From: Zygnema cylindricum
Taxonomy: Eukaryota > Streptophyta > Zygnematophyceae > Zygnematales > Zygnemataceae
Assembly: GCA_037447655.1 (NCBI GenBank)
Contig: JBBHKE010001676.1
Span: 346,973-359,263 of the forward strand
Direction of reading: 5' to 3'
Length of the DNA: 12,291 bases
Shown one piece after another: positions 1-6,971 of the stretch (positions within the stretch are counted from its first letter, which is position 1; each line of letters starts with the position of its first letter). The translations under genes and the position numbers were made by a program. The notes under the pieces were generated by a model. That model made no database searches. It saw only the letters and a list, made by a program, of their open reading frames with translations, and was not told where the DNA came from.

Positions 1-1373
1 CAGATAAGATTTTTGTTCAGCTCCGAAATAAACAATGCATCGGAGAATGTTAATATGGATGTCGTTCCTTCTACTAACACTTTCAGATCTACCGATCCTA
101 CAAGAGTAGTGGTGACTATCCTCCCATCCCCGTACTCTATCTCTATGGTGGGAATCTTTCTTATCTAAGTGAACAGGTGTCTATCCTTACACATGTGCAT
201 GGAGGCACCTGAATCTACAATCCAGCTTGCTTCACCTTTCAATCCACCGTAAGCACATTTCTGCCTTCGTGGAATTTCGACCTCATTTTTCGCCTCCAAC
301 TCCTCATCCAAAAGGAGCTCATCGTCCTCGTCCTCGGATTCAGCCTCAAGTACCTGTGTGACAAGGGCCTTTTTCTTTCCTCTCGGGGTACCACCGGTCT
401 GCCCCTCCTTTAACCGAAGCTCGTTTAGCTTAGTGCACTCTGCCATATAGTGCCCCGGTTTCTTACAAAAATGACATAGTCCTTTGGGAGCCCTTGGTTC
501 GAACTCATCGGCCTGTATTTTCTGCTCCCTACCCCCATAGTTTCCGACCGGTTTTCGGGAATCCCTGTTCCTCCAATCAGTCGCTGTTGCCAAGGCTTGG
601 CCACTCTTTCCTCCCCTTCGGATTTCAATTGTATTCTCTTGAACTAGAATTATCCCAACCACTGAGTTCCATATCCACCTTGAGTCAGGCAAGTCCTGCA
701 CACGGTAAACTATGTTCACGAACTCATCAGGTAACTTCATCAGTTTATAGTTAACCTTTTCTTTTTCACTAAAATCTTTTCCCGCACTCTATAGCTCCAT
801 GAAGAGTGTAGCAAGCTCATTGCAAAAATCCAACATATTTCCCCCTTTGTATACTTACTCCTTAACTTTCTGATCAGCCAACTGATGTTGCTGAATCGTA
901 CCACTTCGATACATCTCTATGAGAGCCATCCAAAGATCGGATGCTCTTTCTACCTGCAAATGAGGACATGCAAGTCCTTGAGTGAGATGGCGTAGGATGA
1001 AGAGCTTTGCCGCCATATTGTTGAAGTCCCAGGTTTCAGTATCATTCTCCTCATTCCTCGGAATAGGTGACATGCATGTCGAACCAGTTGCTATTGCTGT
1101 GATCGTCTCCTTCTCATTTCCTTTGTCCACCACCTCTCCTTCTGTTGTTTCCTCCGTTGAAGGTGGGTCCTCTTTCCTGGTGAATCTGGTTCATCCAAAC
1201 CCTAGAGGAATTCTAAGACTTGATGGACGCCCCAACCGTCCACTCACTATCCCCCAAAACCTTTTTTCGCATAGAGCTCCTATCATCATACTTTCCCAGT
1301 ATGTGAAGCCAGTTCCATTAAAGATTGGTACCCTAGAGTGTGGGCCCATAACCTGAAACTCTGAGACCTCCAT
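1..1373 (-). pseudogene. copia A gag-protease, degenerate by four in-frame stops
   Basis: One reading frame runs from the ATG at 1373 to the window edge without a frameshift, broken by stops at 1191-1193 (TGA), 855-857 (TAA), 789-791 (TAG) and 165-167 (TAG). The N-terminus has a copia Gag head (FNGTGFTYWESMM, then FWGIVSG). Next comes a UBN2-like helical stretch with NMAAKLFILRHL and ASDLWMALIEMY. In the 165-740 segment a retroviral zinc knuckle has Cys89, Cys92, His97 and Cys102, followed by an acidic linker and the protease active site with Asp176-Ser177-Gly178. After the last stop the frame continues as protease and the start of the pre-integrase region. Gag packages element RNA and the protease matures the polyprotein. 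The absence of indels suggests younger decay than in element D. Confidence 0.85.
1340..1353 (-). other. primer-binding site of element A (half initiator tRNA-Met)
   Basis: On the minus strand the 14 bases directly after the LTR terminal CA read GGTTATGGGCCCAC. This is the exact complement of the anticodon stem-loop of plant initiator tRNA-Met (GTGGGCCCATAACC), not of its 3' acceptor end. By the known sequence of that tRNA, the primer would be a 5' half molecule ending near nucleotide 39. That mode is established for Drosophila copia and yeast Ty5. The match and its position are seen; use as a primer is inferred. Confidence 0.75.
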
Positions 1374-1662
1374 AAGTCCTCAGAGTAGACAGCTTCCAAG
1401 AAGCCTCTAGGATAATCCTGACCCTTTTGTGTTCCAGCAAAAAGAACTGCCACCCTGGTAGACAAAAACCCTGACCACCTATAGCCCTGTGAAGGCAAGA
1501 CTCCTCTGAGTCGGTAGCAGAAAGAATCTCTGAATTTGCTCCTCTGAGTTGTAAGTTATGGAGGGTCAAAGTTGACCTTTTGTACAGAAGCTCTCTGGGA
1601 GAGGGGGTTCTATCTTCTAATTTTTCTAAGTCCTATCTCTCTCACAGACTCTATCTTCTGAT

Positions 1663-1737
1663 GTACGGAACCAATCAGAATACAGTTCCGTACGCAAAAG
1701 TACAGCTGCCGGTGTACTTTAGGTACGGACATTGTAC
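1663..1737. promoter_or_regulatory. GTAC-motif cluster in LTR A with a 9-bp palindrome
   Basis: Six GTAC tetramers start at 1663, 1690, 1700, 1714, 1723 and 1734. The first two belong to a perfect inverted repeat, GTACGGAAC (1663-1671) and GTTCCGTAC (1685-1693), around a 13-base loop containing CCAATC. The next pair forms AAAGTAC/GTACTTT. GTAC is the known core for plant SBP-box (SPL) factors, including the copper regulator SPL7. The cluster recurs in all four LTRs. Binding is inferred. Confidence 0.45.
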
Positions 1738-2107
1738 GACATGGCCTAAATGTCGACACATGTCAAATCCGGATTCGGTGCCATAATCTCCGGGGATTCT
1801 ACAATCCAACGGAATTTCGCCACGCGTCATTCGATGTGGCGATGGCCACAAACCGCCGAAATCTTCCTCCGCGTTCTCGGCGCTAATCCCGGCCGTCCGA
1901 TTAAATTCGGATTTAATCGTAGCCGTAATAAATACATGCGCGATATTTGTTTCACTTACGAAACAAATGCGCGGTATTGATTTCGAGTCCGTACCGTAAT
2001 CCGTACTCTATATACTACTGGATCTATGTATCCCGTAATCTATTATAGTTAAATGAATTATCGTACGTATACGCATTTAATTAATTATCAAACAATATAG
2101 TACGTAA

Positions 2108-2204
2108 CATTACTACTAAACCTAACGGCTAAGGCTACCGGCTATCTCCTGTCTGCCGGCCGGAAGGTACAAGGATCAAATCCTGCCGCCGGCGCATACC
2201 TTTT
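2108..2204 (+). other. tRNA-like (Pol III promoter-like) block in LTR A, degraded copy
   Basis: It aligns in position with the better-preserved blocks in LTRs C and D. A B-box-like GGATCAAATCC lies at 2173-2183 (9 of 11 against the consensus GGTTCGANTCC). It is flanked by GCCGGC repeats that can pair, and a T-run follows at 2201-2204. The A-box region is poorly kept. On its own this copy would not be called; the shared position in three LTRs carries the case. It lies antisense to the retrotransposon. Confidence 0.35.
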
Positions 2205-2219
2205 AAATAAATAAATAAA
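2204..2219. repeat. short (AAAT)n microsatellite
   Basis: About four AAAT units follow the T-run behind the tRNA-like block of LTR A. They are absent from LTRs C and D, so this is a local expansion in A. Confidence 0.7.
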
Positions 2220-2256
2220 CCCTAATATAAAATTCCCGTAAACCTCAAGATAGCCA

Positions 2257-2345
2257 AGGTAGCCATGGCTCTAGCTTCCTCTCCAACTTCTCAGTGACTG
2301 CGACAAGTTTGAGAGTTGGAGGGAGAAGTTAGAGATAGACTGCCT
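2257..2345. other. conserved long hairpin in LTR A
   Basis: The 5' arm (from AGGTAGCC, through CTCTAGCTTC and CTCCAACT) pairs with a 3' arm (AGTTGGAG, GAAGTTAGAG, ending CTGCCT). The loop contains CAGTGACTGCGACAAG. The same structure lies in LTRs C (6000-6087) and D (7100-7189) with different stem bases but preserved pairing and nearly the same loop. This points to a selected RNA or DNA fold; its function is unknown. Confidence 0.55.
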
Positions 2346-2674
2346 CGACTTCTATATTTCTTTTCAGACCTAGAAAATACTAATAAAACCATTAGTTTCT
2401 ACAGTATATAGTTTGATATTTATTTTAACACGTATGCGTAGATTTATCATTTAACTGTAATTTATTACGGGATACATAGATCCGGTAATGTGTAAAGTAC
2501 GGATTACGGTACGGACAGAAAATCAATACCGCGCATTTATTTCTTAATTGAAACGAATGCCGCGCAAGTATTTATTACGGCAACGATTAAATCCTGATTT
2601 AATCGGACGGCCGGAATTAGCGCCGAGATCGCGGAAGAAGATTTCGGCGGTTTGTGGCCATCGCCACATCGGAT

Positions 2675-2684
2675 GACACGTGGC
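2675..2684. promoter_or_regulatory. G-box / ABRE-like motif in LTR B
   Basis: GACACGTGGC is a canonical ACGT-core element of the kind bound by plant bZIP and bHLH factors in abscisic-acid and stress responses. The aligned position has CCACGTGTC in LTR C and CCACGTGG in LTR D, and is mutated in LTR A. Conservation supports a role in LTR transcription, but binding is inferred. Confidence 0.4.
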
Positions 2685-2765
2685 GAAATTACATTGGATT
2701 GTGGAATCTCCGGAGATTATGGCACCAAATCCGGATATGACATGTGTCGACATTTGGGCAATGTC

Positions 2766-2840
2766 GTACAATGTCCGTACCTAAAGTACACCGGCAGCTG
2801 TACTTTTGCGTACGGAACTGTATTCTGATTGGTTTCGTAC
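2766..2840. promoter_or_regulatory. GTAC-motif cluster in LTR B
   Basis: Six GTAC cores start at 2766, 2777, 2786, 2800, 2810 and 2837, the mirror of the cluster in LTR A. The GTACGGAAC palindrome is kept with one mismatch (GTTTCGTAC on the right arm). Confidence 0.45.
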
Positions 2841-3149
2841 ATCAGTAGATAGAGTCTGTGAGAGAGATAGGACTTAGAAAAATTAGGAGATAGGACCCTC
2901 TCTCCCAGAGAGCTTCTGTACAAAAGGTCAACTTGGACCCTCCATAACTTACTGCTCAGGGGAGCAAATTCAGAGATTCTTTTTGCTATCGACTCAAGGG
3001 AGTCTTGCCTTCATAGGAGTGCATGTGGTCAGGGTTTTTGTCTGCCAGGGTGGTAGTTATTTTTGCTGGAACACAAAGGGGTCAGGATTATCCTAGAGGC
3101 TTCTTGGAAGCTGTCTACTCTGAGGACTTATGGAGGCCTCAGAGTTTCA

Positions 3150-3790
3150 GTAACCGGTTGAATAACTGAAAGACTACGGTTCAGCTAAAACGCCCTCAAA
3201 GCGGCGGCTGCAGCGAACTCATCAACAACGGGAGAGGCTTTGGGAACCTCATTAGGAAAGGGAGAGGCCTTGGTGGCTTCATCAATCATGGCAGAAAGGA
3301 TGCTTAGTCGTTCTTTGACTCGGTGTGCATCATGTATGGTACTATCCAAAATAGTGAGAGCTTCAGCCACAATGGAGGAAGCCGTGTCAGGTAGAGGAGA
3401 GAGAGATACTTTCTCGAAAAAAAATGGAATACGGGAATTCTGTAATTTACTGTCCCGATTGTGATCAGGCAAGCCCTTATCAAAAATAGCTGCTCGTTGT
3501 TCGACAGAAGAATCTCGAAGGATTTGGCCTGCCAACGATGGCATGTGGACGACTGTCCTTGCCATCCTCGTGAACTGGGGTTTCATTTCGGCCATGAAGG
3601 CGGCAAATTTTTCCTTCATCATGGCGGCCATTATGACTTGTAACTTGGCCTTTTCCCTCTTTAGGGTCACTTCACGCTAGGGGAGTATTCTTCCTTTTTA
3701 TTCATTTGGTCATATTAACCTTCATTCTTTTGCATGTTGTATATATGTATTATCCTTTCTCATTCATTTTCGTTTGTATATGTGTTTGGA
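3150..3790. other. non-copia segment between LTR B and element D
   Basis: This stretch matches no part of the copia family seen here. It may begin with a target duplication of LTR B (GTAAC, 3150-3154), whose partner is outside the window. The left half carries the minus-strand ORF 3185-3679. The right half (about 3680-3790) is AT-rich and intron-like, with no ORF. Where it meets element D (about 3780-3830) is only approximate, because element A leaves the window before the matching region. Confidence 0.5.
3185..3679 (-). CDS. unassigned ORF, possible terminal exon of a host or captured gene
   Basis: The frame is open for about 164 codons from just after an upstream stop (TAG, 3680-3682) to TAG at 3185-3187. 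There is no early ATG: the first start-like codon is GTG at 3670 and the first ATG lies 14 codons further in. The upstream stop ends in AG after TACTCCCC, which would serve as a splice acceptor, so this may be a last exon. The product is Met-, Ala- and Lys-rich at the N-terminus (MAAMMKEKFAAFMAEM), with a likely amphipathic helix around ILDSTIHDAHRVKERLSILS. The tail repeats KASP and ends in an alanine run (AAAALRAF). I recognise no domain. It lies in the same sense as element D, so it could also be cargo or 3' sequence of that element. A chance ORF cannot be excluded. Confidence 0.4.
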
Positions 3791-3799
3791 GCATGACTT

Positions 3800-5160
3800 T
3801 GCTGGTTATGATGCATGATTTCCTTGCTTCTCTCTCATGCACGACAAGTAGACTTCATCCCCATACTTAGCTGTAGAGACTCCTTTTCTAGTGAAGGTAT
3901 CAAACTCTTTGTCATCTAATACAGATGTAGAGACTAGATTTTTGCTCAACTAAGGAATGTAGAGTACATCTGAGAGTGTGAGTATAGAAGTCTTACCCTC
4001 CACTAAGACTTTCAAATCTACTGACCTCACTAGATCTGTAGTAACCACTCTCCTATCCCCATACTCTATCTCTACAGTAGGGATCATTCTTTGCTTAGTG
4101 AAAAGTTGCTTATCACAACACATATGCATAGATGCACCTGAGTCGATGATCCATCCTTCTCGTAGAGCTTCCCGAATTGCTCCAAAGGGACATTTCTGTC
4201 TCCGAGGGATCTTATTCTCCTCCAGACTCTCGTCAAGAAGAAGCTCCCCATCCTCCTCAGAGAACTTGTCCTTGGTTTCTCCTGTCACCTTTGTGACCAA
4301 AAGTGTTTTTTTCTTCCCTCCGGAAGAATCCCCTCCACAGTGTTCTTGGAGCCTCAGCTCCGACAGCTTGACACAATCCCCGATAAAGTGTCCTGGCTTT
4401 TTGCAAAAATGACAAAGGCCCTTTGGAGGACTTGATCTCTTTCCCCTTTGTATGGTTTCTTGGGATTTTTCCCCCATCGGTCCCCTCCTGTAGCTAGAGC
4501 TTGAATGCTCTTTCCTCTCCTAATCTCCATGGTGTCGTCCTGCACAAGTATCACCTGGACCACTGTATTCCACTTCTATGAACTATCATTCATTTCTTGT
4601 ACTCGGTACACTATGTTCTCGTGCTCGTCTAGTAACTTCATGATGAGAGTGTTAACTGTCATCTTCATTATACTTGTCCACCAAGCACTTTCATCAACAT
4701 AAACAAAAAAAAAAAATCATTACAATAATCTAACATCTTTCCTCCTATGTAAGTGTAACTCACTAGCTTCTGCTCAGCCAACTAAAGCTCCTGCATAGTA
4801 CTAGCTCTATTGATCTCCACCAAACTCACCCACAACTCCTCGGCCTTGTAAATGTGAACGTGAAGGGTGGCCAAAGCTTGAGTGAAGTGCCTTAGAATGA
4901 AGTTCTTGGCAGCCATGTTTACGTCTTCCCACATTTGAATATCGTTTTCCACGGTCTTCACAACCGCCACTCTCGGTGCCGTGGCAATACGAGTGATGGG
5001 TGTCTCCTTCCCTTTCCCCTTTTTGAACACACTGCTCTCCCCATCAGCTGCCTCCTCCGTTGAAGCATTCTCTCCTGCAAGAAACCTAACTCCTCCAAAT
5101 CTTGGTGGAGTTCCCGAAGGTGGACGTTTCACTTGTCCACTGACGATACCCCAGTATCGT
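3800..5160 (-). pseudogene. copia D gag-protease, main part, frameshifted
   Basis: From 5160 downwards Gag runs YWGIVSG, then NMAAKNFILRHF and EELWVSLVEI, to a TAG at 4782-4784. A 12-base homopolymer at 4705-4716 and a stop at 4576-4578 follow, and the frame shifts again near 4430-4445. In the 3950-4477 segment the zinc knuckle has Cys22, Cys25, His30 and Cys35, and the protease has Asp112-Ser113-Gly114. A stop at 3950-3952 interrupts the run into the pre-integrase region (KNLVSTSVLDD, KYGDEVYLSCMREKQ). The order and spacing match element A. The N-terminal codons lie at 6165-6274, on the far side of solo LTR C; deleting C plus one target copy puts the two parts in the same frame. With several stops and shifts it is dead. 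Confidence 0.85.
4705..4716. repeat. A12 homopolymer in copia D gag
   Basis: A run of twelve A on the plus strand falls inside the gag frame, where element A has ordinary coding sequence. It explains loss of frame between the two gag parts and is a likely site of length errors. Confidence 0.7.
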
Positions 5161-5462
5161 TGCAATTCTGTGTCCCCCATTGGACTACAATATTCAGGAA
5201 GCCTCTAGATAGCTTTTGACTAACCCACTTTCAACTAGTACTGTTGTTACCAAAGCAGATCAATAGACAATTTGACTGCACACCTGTGCAGTTTGGACTC
5301 CCTTGAGTCCACATAAAAAAAAATCAGTTAAAACGCCCAACCAGGCGATTAAATTATCAAGTGGCAAAGATGCCAATATTTTTACGAGCTTGTTAGGAGA
5401 GAGGCGGCTACCTCCTCAATCCTCTAAGTCCTAAACCCCTCTCACAAACCCTATCTACTGAT

Positions 5463-5536
5463 GTACAAACGGATCAAAGGACTGTATAGTACAAAAAGGT
5501 ACTACAGCCGATGTAATTTCTTTACGGCTGGTGTAC
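5463..5536. promoter_or_regulatory. GTAC-motif cluster in LTR C
   Basis: Four GTAC cores start at 5463, 5489, 5499 and 5533, at the position of the clusters in the other LTRs. This is the sparsest of the four clusters. Confidence 0.35.
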
Positions 5537-5617
5537 GATAAGGCCATGGAGGGGACGTATGTCTCCTTCGGACTTGTCCTCATGCTCCCGGGATTCCCGC
5601 TTCCTAGTGATATCTTG

Positions 5618-5626
5618 CCACGTGTC
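5618..5626. promoter_or_regulatory. G-box / ABRE-like motif in LTR C
   Basis: CCACGTGTC lies at the position aligned with the G-boxes of LTRs B and D. It is an ACGT-core candidate; function is inferred. Confidence 0.35.
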
Positions 5627-5871
5627 GATAGGTCATGTAACGTCTGAAAACCACCAAGACGGCTATTCTGGAATCCCGTCGATGATGCGGACCGTCGGAT
5701 CCAAACCGGCTTTTAATGCTCGCTGTCAAAAATAACAAATGTCCGGTACATTTGTTTCGTGCGCACTAAAACTTAACTAGTTTTTATGTCTTTAATTTAT
5801 TATCCCGTTGGACAAATTAATGACCTAGCTAATGTTTTAATAGCTATCAAACACTATGTATCCTAACGGAC

Positions 5872-5954
5872 TACTACAATTGACCGGTAAGAGCTGACCG
5901 CAACGCCTCGCTCTGCCGGTCGGAGGTCCGAGTCCTACCGGACTCAACCTTTTT
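5872..5954 (+). other. tRNA-like (Pol III promoter-like) block in LTR C
   Basis: D-loop-like GACCGGTAAGAGC (A-box region) is followed by a T-arm: GGAGG (5922-5926), loop TCCGAGT, then CCTAC. It contains the B-box-like GGTCCGAGTCC (5925-5935, 10 of 11). The 3' side continues CGGACTCA and then T5 (5950-5954), a possible Pol III stop, inside a small hairpin CTCAAC/GTTGAG. There is no matching 5' acceptor strand, so this is tRNA-derived or tRNA-like and not a working tRNA gene. It is antisense to the LTR. Confidence 0.5.
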
Positions 5955-5999
5955 GTTGAGGGCTACTTAGATCACTCTTTAGTCCTGCCTATGACGTTG

Positions 6000-6087
6000 A
6001 GGCAGCCATGTCTCCACCGCCCTTTCTCTCCTTCAGTGACTACAACAAGTATGGGGGCTAGAGAGAGTAGGTGGAGGCAGGCTGCCT
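6000..6087. other. conserved long hairpin in LTR C
   Basis: AGGCAGCC and CTCCACC in the 5' arm pair with GGTGGAG and GGCTGCCT in the 3' arm, with further TCTCTC/GAGAGA pairing inside. The loop carries CAGTGACTACAACAAGT. Stem changes relative to LTRs A and D keep the pairing. Confidence 0.55.
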
Positions 6088-6164
6088 GTGCTTTTTCTTT
6101 AGTTATTTTACCTAATTAAGACCTTAAAAATACCTTCCCTAAATCTAGTGCTTTCAACAATCGT

Positions 6165-6274
6165 TTTTCGCACAAAGCCCCCATTATCATGGCTTCCCAA
6201 TAGATGAACCCATATCCATTGAAGATGTGTACCCTAGAGGGTGGGCTTATAACCTGCAATTATGTGTCCTCCAT
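6165..6274 (-). pseudogene. copia D gag, N-terminal fragment
   Basis: The ATG at 6274 lies inside the LTR; the frame reads through the LTR end and primer site and continues as a Gag head (VHIFNGYGFIYWEAM, then GALCEKR). It stops where solo LTR C has inserted. A TAA (fifth codon) lies in the LTR part. The frame matches that of the main gag part at 5160 once C and one ATCGT copy are discounted. The equivalent residues in element A are IFNGTGFTYWESMM and GALCEKR. Confidence 0.8.
6241..6254 (-). other. primer-binding site of element D (half initiator tRNA-Met, two mismatches)
   Basis: After the LTR terminal CA the minus strand reads GGTTATAAGCCCAC. It differs from the complement of the plant initiator tRNA-Met anticodon arm only at two central bases. 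Position and sequence agree with the perfect site in element A, in a clearly diverged element. Confidence 0.7.
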
Positions 6275-6556
6275 TGGACTACAGAATTCAAGAAGCCTCT
6301 AGATAGCTTTTAACTAACCCACTTCAAGCCACAACCACTGCTGACCAAGAGGGCAAACTGACAGTATGATTGCACCCCTGTGGAGCCTAGACTCCCTTGA
6401 GTTCGTAGCAAAAAGAATCACGGAAAACGGCCATCAATCCGATTAGTTATGAGCCAGCAAAAATGGTAATTTTATACAAAGCTCTCTTAGAGAGAGGTGA
6501 CTACTTACCAAATTTTCCTAAGTCCTAAACCCCTCTCACAGCCACTATCTACTGAC

Positions 6557-6630
6557 GTACGAACCAATCATACGACTGTAAAGTACAGTAAGGTACCACG
6601 GCCGATGTCGTTTATGTACGGTCTGTGTAC
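6557..6630. promoter_or_regulatory. GTAC-motif cluster in LTR D
   Basis: Five GTAC cores start at 6557, 6583, 6593, 6616 and 6627. Their position is shared with the other LTRs although the surrounding bases have diverged. Confidence 0.4.
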
Positions 6631-6712
6631 GACAAGGCCACTAAGTGGACGCGTGTCACCTTTCCACTCGTCCGTATGTTCCCCGGAATTCCTGCGACCA
6701 ACTGTTATCCCT

Positions 6713-6720
6713 CCACGTGG
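6713..6720. promoter_or_regulatory. G-box in LTR D
   Basis: CCACGTGG is a perfect palindromic G-box, with a second ACGT core (GCCACGTCC) about 20 bases downstream. It aligns with the G-boxes of LTRs B and C. Confidence 0.4.
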
Positions 6721-6971
6721 CCCCAAGTCATGCCACGTCCATAAATGCCAAAGTGACCATTCCGCGATCTCGGCAGTGATGTATGCCGTCAAATTAAATC
6801 TGACATTAAATGTCGACCGTCGAAACAAAATCCGATTCATTTGTTTCGTGCGAAATGACGTGCGCACTAAACTTTAACTAGTTCTATATTTCTTCGTACA
6901 TATTTTAGTTAATCGGTTTTAGTACCATACAATAGTTTAAATTCATATCAAACCATATATATCCTAATGGA

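Larger units (their letters stand above)
1..2403 (-). mobile_element. Ty1/copia LTR retrotransposon A, 5' portion (continues beyond the left edge)
   Basis: Read on the minus strand the order is 5' LTR (2403 to 1354), primer-binding site (1353 to 1340), gag and then protease, running off the window at position 1. This is the Ty1/copia order and the protein motifs agree (CX2CX4HX4C zinc knuckle, then a DSGA aspartic protease). It interrupts LTR B: bases from 2404 on are the mirror image of A's own LTR from about 2100 downwards. A target duplication beginning GTATA (2404-2408) is therefore expected at the unseen left end. Integrase, RT and RNase H cannot be assessed. In-frame stops in gag make it non-autonomous as it stands. 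LTR A is much closer to LTR B than to LTRs C and D, so the window holds two subfamilies. Confidence 0.88.
1354..2403 (-). repeat. 5' LTR of element A (1050 bp)
   Basis: On the plus strand it starts TGAAACTCTG and ends TTTCTACA; in element sense it starts TGTAGAAA, close to the TGTTGAAA of LTRs C and D. The inner end is fixed by the primer site at 1340-1353 and by LTR B, which loses similarity at the same base. The outer end is fixed by alignment to LTRs C (6159) and D (7260) and by the switch to LTR B sequence at 2404. It holds a GTAC cluster, a degraded G-box (GCCACGCG near 1819), a tRNA-like block and a hairpin, listed separately. Short ORFs inside it on the plus strand (1580-1786, 1750-1980) are not genes. 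Confidence 0.85.
2404..3149 (+). repeat. LTR B (partial, inverted relative to A, interrupted by element A)
   Basis: The reverse complement of this segment matches LTR A 1354 to about 2100 closely along its whole length, so it is an LTR of the same subfamily in plus orientation. It ends in element sense at GAGTTTCA (3149), the same base as LTR A. What follows (GTAACCGG) is not a primer site, so B is a 3' LTR or a solo LTR, not a 5' LTR. The missing outer part should lie left of element A, outside the window. It contains its own GTAC cluster and a G-box. Minus-strand ORFs inside it (2544-2771, 2717-2923) mirror those of LTR A and are not genes. Confidence 0.85.
5161..6159 (-). repeat. solo LTR C (999 bp) inside the gag of element D
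   Basis: It starts TGCAATTCTG and ends CTTTCAACA on the plus strand, with a perfect target duplication on both sides and no internal element sequence. It is therefore a solo LTR left after recombination between the two LTRs of a full element. It resembles LTR D more than LTRs A and B. It contains the shared LTR parts: GTAC cluster, G-box, tRNA-like block and hairpin. Its last 20 bases in element sense carry an ATG (5180) that reads in frame through the target duplication into D gag, giving a fused open frame 5180-4782 whose first seven residues (MGDTELQ) come from the LTR. Confidence 0.92.
5156..6164. other. 5-bp target-site duplication ATCGT around solo LTR C
   Basis: ATCGT occurs at 5156-5160 and 6160-6164, directly outside the TG and CA ends of LTR C. 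Removing the LTR and one copy gives gag sequence that aligns without a gap to element A around 1255-1265. Five base pairs is the usual copia integrase duplication. Confidence 0.9.

Noticed and set aside
982-1356. 124-codon plus-strand ORF
   Set aside because: It is the antisense shadow of copia A gag, which has clear Gag motifs on the minus strand.
1580-1980. Plus-strand ORFs and their mirror images at 2544-2923
   Set aside because: They look conserved only because LTRs A and B are near-identical; both are in LTR, not coding, DNA.
2404-3149. Segment 1354-3149 as one palindromic foldback transposon
   Set aside because: LTR boundaries, the primer site beside A only, and the flush junction at 2403/2404 fit nested insertion better.
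3978-4412. 144-codon plus-strand ORF
   Set aside because: It is the antisense of the zinc knuckle and protease of element D.
6335-6348. Degenerate copy of the usual plant primer site (TTGGTCAGCAGTGG on the minus strand)
   Set aside because: Solo LTR C and the end of LTR B show that the LTR extends past this point, so it is inside the LTR.
6497-6877. Overlapping ORFs on both strands (126 and 99 codons)
   Set aside because: They lie wholly inside LTR D, and the aligned positions in LTR C do not keep the frames.
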